Assembly (NCBI RefSeq): GCF_000473045.1
Contig: NZ_AXAY01000035.1
Coordinates: 1 to 64,000 of the forward strand
Direction: 5' to 3'
Length of the DNA: 64,000 nucleotides
DNA from: Bradyrhizobium sp. WSM3983
Lineage (GTDB): Bacteria; Pseudomonadota; Alphaproteobacteria; Rhizobiales; Xanthobacteraceae
A model generated the notes under the pieces. That model was not told where the DNA came from, searched no databases, and worked only from the letters and a program-made list of their open reading frames with translations. Below are positions 25,975 through 33,069 of the stretch, one piece after another. The translations under genes and the position numbers were made by a program. Each line of letters starts with the position of its first letter. The first letter of the stretch is position 1.

Positions 25975-26604
25975 CTACGCAGCTTTCAGCGCCGGCTCCC
26001 AGAGCACAGGTGAGCGGAGTGTTCCGGTGTCGCGGACCCGGGATAGTGCGGCTGCTGAAATCTCGAGATAGCCAGCAACTGCTTGGGTGTTTCCCAATGA
26101 CCTTGCCTGGCCCGCCCGCCGCAGAGGCCACCCGGCGCGTCGCAAGATGCGCTCCATCCGGACGTCGGTCACCGTGATGATTTCTGTGAGCTGCCTCGAA
26201 AGGCCGAATTCGATCATGCCGGCGAAGAGCTCGTAAGTCGCGCTGGTCAGCCCGCGCATCGTTCCCCGCGCTTCAGCGTCAACATCCAGCGCGAAGCGGC
26301 TGCTTTCCCAGACTGAAGGATTCGCTTTGAGAAGCGCCCCATCGAGCAGTACAGGAAACGTATCACGCAACATGGTTGGTCCAGTCGATGGAAGCAGTCG
26401 CACGCACCCCTGAACGCTGTAATTGCTCGATCGCTGAATCAGGTAGACGGGACCGAGTGCGTCGAATTCGTCGATCTCCATGTCTCCGCTGGTCTGAACG
26501 TCCCATGCGAGTCGCTCTTTGAAAACCCGGTATCTAAGTCTGTGCATCTCACAAAGGTCTTCAGCAAAGGCTCCATAGAATTCCTGTGTGATGATCTGCA
26601 TCAT
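25975..26604 (-). CDS. traI: LuxI-family N-acyl-homoserine lactone synthase
   Basis: The product is 209 residues; the start is ATG 26604 with GGAGG about 8 bases upstream. The conserved LuxI residues are visible: MHRLRYRVFKERLAWDV (R25, F28, W34), then EIDEFD (Asp45, Asp48), WESSRFAL (Glu/Arg) and the C-terminal half EIITVTDVRMERILRRAGW. It should make an acyl-homoserine lactone from SAM and an acyl carrier. A luxI gene beside trb genes is the arrangement of the symbiosis ICE of Mesorhizobium, where quorum sensing switches on transfer. The symbol traI is given by analogy. Confidence 0.92.
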   Translation of the reverse strand: MMQIITQEFYGAFAEDLCEMHRLRYRVFKERLAWDVQTSGDMEIDEFDALGPVYLIQRSSNYSVQGCVRLLPSTGPTMLRDTFPVLLDGALLKANPSVWESSRFALDVDAEARGTMRGLTSATYELFAGMIEFGLSRQLTEIITVTDVRMERILRRAGWPLRRAGQARSLGNTQAVAGYLEISAAALSRVRDTGTLRSPVLWEPALKAA

Positions 26605-26662
26605 AATCGTGCCTCCAAAGCCGCAGGGCGGGTATTGAAGGCGAATTGCTGAGGATGTGCAG

Positions 26663-26680
26663 CCTCCTCAGTTAAGGAGG
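26663..26680. promoter_or_regulatory. Dyad upstream of the luxI gene, candidate LuxR-type operator
   Basis: CCTCCT (26663-26668) and AGGAGG (26675-26680) are perfect inverted arms around CAGTTA. Together they make an 18-bp element, the usual length of lux/tra boxes, 59 bases upstream of the luxI start. ATGTGCAG directly beside it resembles a tra-box half site. The arms also resemble ribosome-binding sequence, so chance is possible. Confidence 0.35.
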
Positions 26681-27186
26681 GTGTGATAACGAGATCCGAC
26701 TGGCTAGCTCAGAACCTTTTGGCTGCATAGCGCCACCCGTTCGAGCTCGTAGCGGCGATCATCGGCTGTTCCAGTTCTTCTGCCGATTGAGGCATCTGCT
26801 GGATCCGTTCGGGAGGAGTCGTGAGACCACGTTCGGAGGGCCTAAGGGAGCCGGGGGCGCATGGCCGTCCACGATGAGCGCACCGTGGTGCTTGTATTCC
26901 GGCTCCGAGGATATGCCAAAATGAAAAAGCCGCCAGCTGAGGCTGCCTTACTCCATCGGTTTACATCCGAAGGTCTTTTTTGCTCGTCCAACTCGGCAAT
27001 AGAACGGCTATTCCGGACAAGGTCTCCCGATCCGTCATGCGCGAAGCGATTGCCGTTTGGTCACTGGCCGCCCGACTCTTCAAAGCCAATTCTTCGAGCG
27101 TGAATAATTACGCGTTGTATCTGGAGCTGACTTCGATTGTCTCCAGCACGTGAACCAGCCGATATTCTCGCTGTAGTTCCAAGCCC
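26681..27186. other. Stretch without a supported gene
   Basis: I see no convincing gene. At about 26930-26960 a hairpin-like AAAAAGCCGCC-AGCTGA-GGCTGCC resembles a decayed terminator. The remaining sequence has only composition-driven open frames. Confidence 0.45.
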
Positions 27187-27220
27187 GTCAGCTTGCGGTC
27201 AGAAAGCCTGATTATCGACT
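27187..27220 (+). promoter_or_regulatory. tts-box-like element upstream of the NopP-like gene
   Basis: GTCAGCTTG (27187-27195) followed by GAAAGCCTGATTATC carries the two conserved halves of the rhizobial tts box (GTCAGCTT-n-CGAAAGC), the binding site of the T3SS activator TtsI. It lies about 66-99 bases upstream of the start at 27286 in the right orientation. The spacing between the halves is about 4 bases longer than the consensus I know, so activity may be reduced. Confidence 0.5.
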
Positions 27221-27285
27221 TCTGCGTGGCCCAATCGGCCTGAATCAACACAAGATTCTCTGCGCCTTTAGGAGGGCGAATCCTT

Positions 27286-28107
27286 ATGTATGGTCGAATT
27301 GCTGGATATGACACAACACACTCGTGGACATCCTACGAGGATCAATCGGATTCAGGAGATTTCGCGGACAGGTTCGCCAATATGGACCTGGGCGCATCAG
27401 AGTCTAGCTCCTCCTCTGCAGCGCAGTCTTATTCGCTTGTGAGCGAACCTCCGATTGTGCCGATCGACAAGGCGACATTTCGGAGAGAAGCAAAGGCCTT
27501 CCAAAATGATGAGGAAATAAGGCGCATCGCCAAGAATCCTCAAGAGTACTCGCATTTCGTGTCCAAGCGAGCTGAAAACGTCAGGGAGGCTGCAATGGAC
27601 TACGGCACGACGAGAGATTCGGAGGACGCGCGCTACTACAGCTACAAACTTGGAGACACAACTGCCGCGCTGCTACGAACGGAAGGCGGATTCAGTATGG
27701 CCGAGCTCCACGACGACAGATGGAGGGACTTGTTTCCCGGGCGAACTCACATCACATCCGTCGTCGATCTGCAGCTTGCCCACCCCTTGGTTGAGAACGC
27801 AGGGGACATTCTGCTCGAGCATCAACTTAGGCGGGATGCGCGCGAGGGCGAAGAACCGTTGCTCAAATGGTTTCCACTTAGTGAAGAATCGAAAGCCCGC
27901 GCGGCGAAGCTGGGCTTCGTCGAAGTCGACGACTGCAACATGGTCCTTGATCCTACGCAGCATCCCGACAAATGGACAACGAACAGCGCAGGTGAGTGGC
28001 AGCGCGCAAACAAGCCTGAACTCTATCTGGCTAAAGCGGAGGACGGCGAGCGCGATGATGCCATTGTAGCAAGGTCGGGGTACGAGTATGAAGATGACTA
28101 CATGTGA
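27286..28107 (+). CDS. nopP: NopP-like type III secreted effector
   Basis: The product is 273 residues, close to known NopP proteins (about 270-280). The N-terminus MYGRIAGYDTTHS is followed by a Ser-rich stretch (GASESSSSSAAQSYS), typical of a T3SS secretion signal. The body is soluble, with no membrane span. NopP is injected into legume cells and in Bradyrhizobium can decide compatibility with certain soybean genotypes. No T3SS structural genes are in the window. Identification rests on recall of the family, its length, the tts-box-like site and the context. Confidence 0.7.
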   Translation: MYGRIAGYDTTHSWTSYEDQSDSGDFADRFANMDLGASESSSSSAAQSYSLVSEPPIVPIDKATFRREAKAFQNDEEIRRIAKNPQEYSHFVSKRAENVREAAMDYGTTRDSEDARYYSYKLGDTTAALLRTEGGFSMAELHDDRWRDLFPGRTHITSVVDLQLAHPLVENAGDILLEHQLRRDAREGEEPLLKWFPLSEESKARAAKLGFVEVDDCNMVLDPTQHPDKWTTNSAGEWQRANKPELYLAKAEDGERDDAIVARSGYEYEDDYM

Positions 28108-28824
28108 TCGGAGAGCGATCGAAACCGCCGCGGATTGAGAAACTGATCGATCTACTCTGTTTTTCGATCTTCGAAGAGCTCGCAAACCATACGCGGAGAC
28201 GGCAATGCGCGCCTTGAGCGCGCCTGCTCATCCGCCGCACGATGTGCCCTGGGTCTCTCCATAGGGAATACCTCGCTACGGCCAAGCGCGCTAAATTTAG
28301 GCGGGAACGCTGCCTCGTGAGAAGGTGCAGAACGGGTCGGCGCGATCTTGCCCGCGACCTAGAATTGCGGCCCTCTACTGAGATCTTCCTGTCCTCTGCT
28401 GGTCCGTGTGTGCTGAATCACCTCGGGTCCAAAGGAATCAGGGCGCGCCAAGTAGGTCGCAGAATGGATTTGCGCCAAGGTTCGTCTCCAGGATTTGTTT
28501 TCTGGGTATGGACGCCGCTAAGACGATGCCGGAACGATGAGACCAGCGATGGCGTGACGTACGGCGGGCACTGTTGGTTGAGGCGAGGCCAGCAACAGAT
28601 CCCAGTTGCCTATAGCAAAGCATCTGCCATCGGCTGAACGCTCCTGCGATCACCACTGCCGGTTCCTATGACCCAAGCCATCCAGGAAGAGCTTGAGCCA
28701 GCGTTAGAATTCGCCTCCATTCCGCCATGGCCAGCCCGCCAAAAGCCGGCCATCCAAACATCATTGAAAGATCGATTGGGAAACCTCCTTAAAGCGCCCA
28801 ATCCAACAACCTGCCAAAGCAGTG
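28108..28824. other. Stretch without a supported gene
   Basis: Several short open frames exist on both strands, but none shows a recognisable motif, ribosome binding site or protein-like composition. It separates the NopP-like gene from the convergent LuxR gene. Confidence 0.5.
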
Positions 28825-29547
28825 CTAGATCTTTCGACCAGCCGCAATAAATCGCGCGACCGCTTGGGTCGTCGATCGAACGCCCAGCTTGGCTTTGGCG
28901 TTGTCCAGGTGAAACGCGACCGTATGGTGAGAGATGCCCATGATCCGGCCAATTTCCCAGGACGACTTGCCCTGAGCGGCCCAATCCAGACATTGGATTT
29001 GCCGCCGAGAAAGCGTGACACCATCAATCTGATCGCGGGCGCGCAGCTTACGTTGCGCGTGTGCATGGAAAGTCGTTGCTATAAAGGGAAGTATACGAGC
29101 ATGCCGGCGTACGGAACGTCCAAAGGACGCGCCTCGTTCGCTGGCAGCAAATGTGACCGCGGCAACCGCGACGCCGCCCTCGTGAATCGGAACGGTGAAG
29201 CCGCAGCGAATGCCAAATCGGGCGGCCTCCTCGAAAAGCTGACGCGCAGGCTCCGAATGTGCTTCCGGTCCGAGACCAAGGCCCCACTCAAAGGCCTTGT
29301 CCCGGCGAACAGATTGCATAATCACAGGATCGAACTGATGATACTGCTGCTGGACGTAGTGCGAAGTCCAACTTGATGGATAGGTCGAAATCAGAAGGGG
29401 CTGCGCACCTGGTCTGGAAGACAAAACGAGGTAGGCGAAAGAAGACAGCTCGAGCGCGGCGGCAGTTTCGGCCATTCCAAGCCTAAGGTCATCGACGTCA
29501 GTGCTTTCGATGAGTTGGTCGACGAAAGCTTGAAAAACGTAACGCAT
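28825..29547 (-). CDS. LuxR-family autoinducer-binding regulator
   Basis: The product is 240 residues from ATG 29547 (MRYVFQAFVDQLIEST); a longer N-terminus is possible but atypical. The N-terminal autoinducer-binding domain (about residues 20-165, with SYPSSWTSHYVQQQYHQFDP and KAFEWGLG) carries the Trp/Tyr/Asp pattern of TraR-like receptors. The C-terminal HTH (VTLSRRQIQCLDWAAQGKS, HHTVAFHLDNAKAKLGV) is complete. It is 2.2 kb from the luxI gene and in the same direction. It is therefore the likely receptor for that signal and a candidate regulator of transfer. Confidence 0.88.
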   Translation of the reverse strand: MRYVFQAFVDQLIESTDVDDLRLGMAETAAALELSSFAYLVLSSRPGAQPLLISTYPSSWTSHYVQQQYHQFDPVIMQSVRRDKAFEWGLGLGPEAHSEPARQLFEEAARFGIRCGFTVPIHEGGVAVAAVTFAASERGASFGRSVRRHARILPFIATTFHAHAQRKLRARDQIDGVTLSRRQIQCLDWAAQGKSSWEIGRIMGISHHTVAFHLDNAKAKLGVRSTTQAVARFIAAGRKI

Positions 29548-29926
29548 TGTCCTTCTCACTGTAGACACTCGTATGACTTTGGCCTCGATCAACAAATTCA
29601 CATTCGGGTTCGAGTCACTTCGTCGCGCACGGACAAGTCCTGGGACGTCTTTCAGGATCATGCGCGAACGCGGGCGAAAGCTGATCGCTTGCCTCCAATG
29701 ATGAGATCAAGTCGGTTCAGGTCAAGTAGTGCTCGATATCTTGTGATTGTTTTGATGCGGGTCCCCTAGCCGCGCGATCGCAGTGGCAAATAGTTTCCGC
29801 TCGTCACGAGAATTGGTCCGGTCATCCACCATTTGCGGCTGCTCATCGACGGTTGCGGTGCCGGTCTCGTTCGCTTCTATGAAATCCTGCGTGGTTGCTC
29901 AGAAAATCGCGGAATTTCAGCGCGAC

Positions 29927-29943
29927 TTGGCTCCACTTTCGCA
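29927..29943 (+). promoter_or_regulatory. Candidate sigma-54 promoter of the alanine dehydrogenase gene
   Basis: TTGGCTCCACTTTCGCA has the invariant GG (29929-29930) and GC (29941-29942) with exactly 10 bases between them, plus TTGGC and GCA matches to the -24/-12 consensus. It would start transcription about 45 bases before ATG 29997. I found no clear NifA upstream site (TGT-N10-ACA) in the 200 bases before it. Confidence 0.4.
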
Positions 29944-29996
29944 AGTTTGCACCGCGATTCCCACTAGAAAGGGGGCCGTCCAAAAGGAGATTCCAA

Positions 29997-31109
29997 ATGA
30001 AGGTCGGTGTTCCCAAGGAGATCAAGACGCACGAATACCGCGTGGGTCTGACTCCTGGGGCTGTCCGCGAATATGTAGCCGCAGGCCACAGCGTTCTGAT
30101 CGAGACCACGGCCGGTGCTGGCATCGGCGCAACAGACGACCAGTACCGCAAGGCTGGCGCGACGATTTTTGGGTCCGCTCACGATGTATTCGCATCGAGC
30201 GAGATGATCGTAAAGGTCAAGGAGCCCCAGCCTTCGGAATGGACTCAGCTGCGAGAGAACCAGATCCTCTTCACATATCTGCATCTGGCGCCGGACCCGG
30301 AGCAGGCTAAGGGCCTCATGAAGTCCGGATGTACCGCCATTGCCTACGAGACGGTGACTGGTCCGGCTGGCGGGCTTCCGCTGCTTGCGCCCATGAGCGA
30401 GGTTGCGGGCAGGCTTGCGATCGAAGCAGCGGGTGCGGCGCTGAGGCGCTACTCAGGCGGGCGGGGGCTGTTGATCGGCGGCGTGCCCGGTGTGCAGCCG
30501 GCCCGTATCGTTGTGATCGGAGGCGGGGTCGTTGGTGCGCATGCCGCACGGATGGCGGTGGGACTGGGTGCCGAGGTCACGATCCTCGATCGTTCGATTC
30601 CCCGGCTTCGCGAACTGGACGAACTATTCGAGGGGCGCGTTCGCACCAGGTTCTCGACCATAGAAGCCGTTGAGGAGGAAGTATTTGCAGCGGACGTTGT
30701 CATTGGGGCGGTGCTCGTTCCCGGCGCCAGCGCGCCGAAGCTGGTCAGTCGCGGCATGTTGAGTTCGATGCGTAAGGGCTCCGTCATCGTGGACGTCGCC
30801 ATCGATCAGGGCGGATGCTTCGAGACCTCGCGTCCGACGACGCATGCGGATCCAACCTACGAGGTGGACGGCGTCATCCATTATTGTGTCGCCAATATGC
30901 CCGGAGCTGTCCCGCTCACCTCAAGCCAGGCATTGAACAACGCCACGCTGCCCTTTGGCTTGGCTCTCGCCAACAAGGGATTTGCAGCCGTGCTCGAAAA
31001 TCCGCATTTGCGCGCAGGCCTCAATGTCTATCGGGGCCGGCTAACTTATAAGGCCGTGGCCGAGAGCCTGGGCCTACCCTTCTCACCCATCGACCAGGCC
31101 GCGGCCTGA
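29997..31109 (+). CDS. ald: Alanine dehydrogenase
   Basis: The product is 370 residues from ATG 29997, with AAAAGGAG just upstream. It opens with KVGVPKEIKTHEYRVGLTP. The pyruvate/NAD-site motifs KVKEPQPSEW, FTYLHLAP and GGVPGVQPARIVVIGGGVVG (split over about residues 160-180) and VDVAIDQGGCFETSRPTTH are all present. The enzyme interconverts pyruvate, ammonia and NADH with L-alanine and is prominent in soybean bacteroids. It is a single-gene unit with a strong terminator, which suggests its own regulation, possibly by sigma-54. Confidence 0.95.
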   Translation: MKVGVPKEIKTHEYRVGLTPGAVREYVAAGHSVLIETTAGAGIGATDDQYRKAGATIFGSAHDVFASSEMIVKVKEPQPSEWTQLRENQILFTYLHLAPDPEQAKGLMKSGCTAIAYETVTGPAGGLPLLAPMSEVAGRLAIEAAGAALRRYSGGRGLLIGGVPGVQPARIVVIGGGVVGAHAARMAVGLGAEVTILDRSIPRLRELDELFEGRVRTRFSTIEAVEEEVFAADVVIGAVLVPGASAPKLVSRGMLSSMRKGSVIVDVAIDQGGCFETSRPTTHADPTYEVDGVIHYCVANMPGAVPLTSSQALNNATLPFGLALANKGFAAVLENPHLRAGLNVYRGRLTYKAVAESLGLPFSPIDQAAA

Positions 31110-31149
31110 TCCCCAGAGGCTCCTTAGGGGGCGTTTTCCTCCCTGACTT

Positions 31150-31178
31150 GGGCCACTCCTTCGGAGTGGCCCTTTTTT
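31150..31178 (+). terminator. Rho-independent terminator of ald
   Basis: GGGCCACTCC (31150-31159) and GGAGTGGCCC (31163-31172) form a perfect 10-bp stem with a TTC loop, followed by TTTTTT. This is a textbook terminator 40 bases after the ald stop. Confidence 0.92.
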
Positions 31179-31422
31179 GCGGGAGGAATGGCACCTTGTG
31201 CGCGAGTCCTTGCCGGCGCGGATATCGTCCGGATATCTCGTCCGTCACCGCGGCCTTGGTGTTTCGAAAATCTCATCGTGGGCGTCGACCATCCGGACTG
31301 GCACGATAAGCTTAAGTCAGCTATAGCTAACCCTGCACTGTTTGCATCGACAGTAGAAGCCATCGCGAACTCCATCTCGCATATGAGCGCTTCGGCATGA
31401 AGGTCGAGCCACGGCACTTGGA

Positions 31423-32511
31423 ATGAAAACAACGTCGGTGACGATCGACATCGGGCAATACCGGACAGATCCGGAACAACGCCGATGGGAACTACCATCG
31501 TGGGGACACCCTCTTTCTCAAGGGGTCTTGCCGCTCTTTATTTCTCACGATGACCATCTGGTGCCCATCGGAACGGCATTCACTATTGGGCGCGGATTAT
31601 GTTTTGCTGTGTCCGCCGCCCATAATGTTCGCGAAGCCTGGAAGCGCGAGCAGCGTCTCAACCATTTGCTGTTCACTGAGAAACTGCGAGCCTCGGTCGA
31701 ACTCAGAGAGGCAGGCTTCTCGCTTCTTCACCAGCGCTCGACCGAAGGCGGCATAGCTTTCAGTTTTTGGCCCCTTGAAACCGTCGAGGCTGCACCGCCA
31801 AGCGACCTTGTGATCGGGTACCCGCAGTTTCAGAGCGAATTTCCGACATTGGTCAATCGCTTGAGCTTTGACGTTCCCGAAATCGGCCGTAGCGTTTGGA
31901 GCATCGGATACACTGAGATGAAGCCAGACAGGATCCCGTTGGCCGACCTCTCTAGTGGAAAATTCAATCTGATGCGCGACTACAGCCATAAGCTAACGGT
32001 TGTGGAAGGCACCGTGCAGCGTATCTTCACTCAAAAATTCGCGTCTGGATTCGTTGAGGGTGCCTGTTTTGCGTTTGATGAAGAAATTTCTCCCGGGCAA
32101 AGCGGGGGTCCTGTTATGACCACCGACGGTGTCGTCGTCGGCGTCAATTCGGCAACTGCAACAGCTTTTTTCGACCAGCCCACGAGTGTTGCATCACTAC
32201 TGTACCCGATGCTGTTCCACCAGCTCCGCTTCGGACTCACGATGGGTCCCGTACGCATGAACGCCTCTCGCCCATTAATCGATCTGATTGCCGAAGGCAG
32301 GATCCCTACCGACGGCAGCGAAGAACGAATTGCAGTTTGTCGAGATGATGCGACGGGAGCGCTGTCAGTAAGTCCCCGATCTCCAGTAGCGACAACTCAA
32401 TTCGTACACGACGATTTTGCGTCGTTCAAAGCGGGACGTGGGGCAACGCAGCAAAAAAAAGCCATATACCGGCTGCGTAGAGTAATTTCCGAGGAGGACT
32501 CCGGCAAATAG
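31423..32511 (+). CDS. Trypsin-like serine protease, possible defence partner
   Basis: The product is 362 residues. A chymotrypsin-fold triad can be placed: His67 in FAVSAAHNVREA, Asp128 in PPSDLVIGYP (the least certain), and Ser227 in ISPGQSGGPVM, followed by VVVGVNSATA. There is no signal peptide or membrane span, so the enzyme should be cytoplasmic. That is unusual for a Deg-type protease, but it is common for trypsin-like proteins in bacterial defence systems. The next gene is the nuclease-STAND protein, 558 bases on, in the same direction. That gap has its own dyad, so the two are not clearly one operon. Confidence 0.75.
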   Translation: MKTTSVTIDIGQYRTDPEQRRWELPSWGHPLSQGVLPLFISHDDHLVPIGTAFTIGRGLCFAVSAAHNVREAWKREQRLNHLLFTEKLRASVELREAGFSLLHQRSTEGGIAFSFWPLETVEAAPPSDLVIGYPQFQSEFPTLVNRLSFDVPEIGRSVWSIGYTEMKPDRIPLADLSSGKFNLMRDYSHKLTVVEGTVQRIFTQKFASGFVEGACFAFDEEISPGQSGGPVMTTDGVVVGVNSATATAFFDQPTSVASLLYPMLFHQLRFGLTMGPVRMNASRPLIDLIAEGRIPTDGSEERIAVCRDDATGALSVSPRSPVATTQFVHDDFASFKAGRGATQQKKAIYRLRRVISEEDSGK

Positions 32512-32977
32512 CGCGTACGGTCGGAAGGCGGCGAGCGACCCTACGTTTCGAACCAGCCGTCAGGTCCGGACCACTCGTTTTGGATTATCTCTGACTGTCT
32601 GTAAGCAAGGACGGCGCGACCGAATGCACCGACAGCACCGACGCATAGGTTACGAGTAGCATGGAGACCGATCGCCGGCCCTGTCTCCCCAATTCTTCAG
32701 CGAAGTTGGCCGTGGGCGAGACTCTATGAGCCATGAATATCTGCCGGACAAATCAACATAGACCAATGCGTCGTACCCCGCGCTGTTCTCACGCCCACAA
32801 TGAGCTGTCTTCTAAGCCAATCCGTTGGCGACCATTTTGGCTGCATTGGGCACCTCCAATGCTACCTCGGGGCGCATATTCGGCTAAGACGTCCGTCATT
32901 TTGTTCTGACCGAAATTTCAGCCCTCAATCGGGCCTCGGCCGGAAGGCAATCGCTATACTTGCGCACCGGGACACTT
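32512..32977. other. Stretch without a supported gene between protease and STAND gene
   Basis: I see no convincing gene. A short open frame at 32800-33033 has no recognisable content. The 3' part probably contains the promoter of the STAND gene. Confidence 0.45.
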
Positions 32978-32990
32978 GTATAACTTATAC
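32978..32990. promoter_or_regulatory. Dyad upstream of the STAND gene
   Basis: GTATAACTTATAC is a perfect 13-base inverted repeat about 80 bases upstream of the ATG at 33070. It also contains -10-like TATAAC. It could be an operator overlapping the promoter of the defence gene. Confidence 0.4.
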
Positions 32991-33069
32991 CGGATGTTGC
33001 CGCGACGATCCCGGAGGCGGCGCGACAGGCTAAATGGATAAGTTTTTCGAGCTCGCCGATGCAGTTTGA

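Noticed and set aside
26861..27103. 80-codon + strand frame between luxI and the NopP-like gene
   Set aside because: There is no ribosome binding site and no family pattern, and it overlaps a terminator-like hairpin.
27108..27314. 68-codon minus-strand frame upstream of the NopP-like gene
   Set aside because: It covers the tts-box-like element and the NopP start. It has no good ribosome binding site or known motif.
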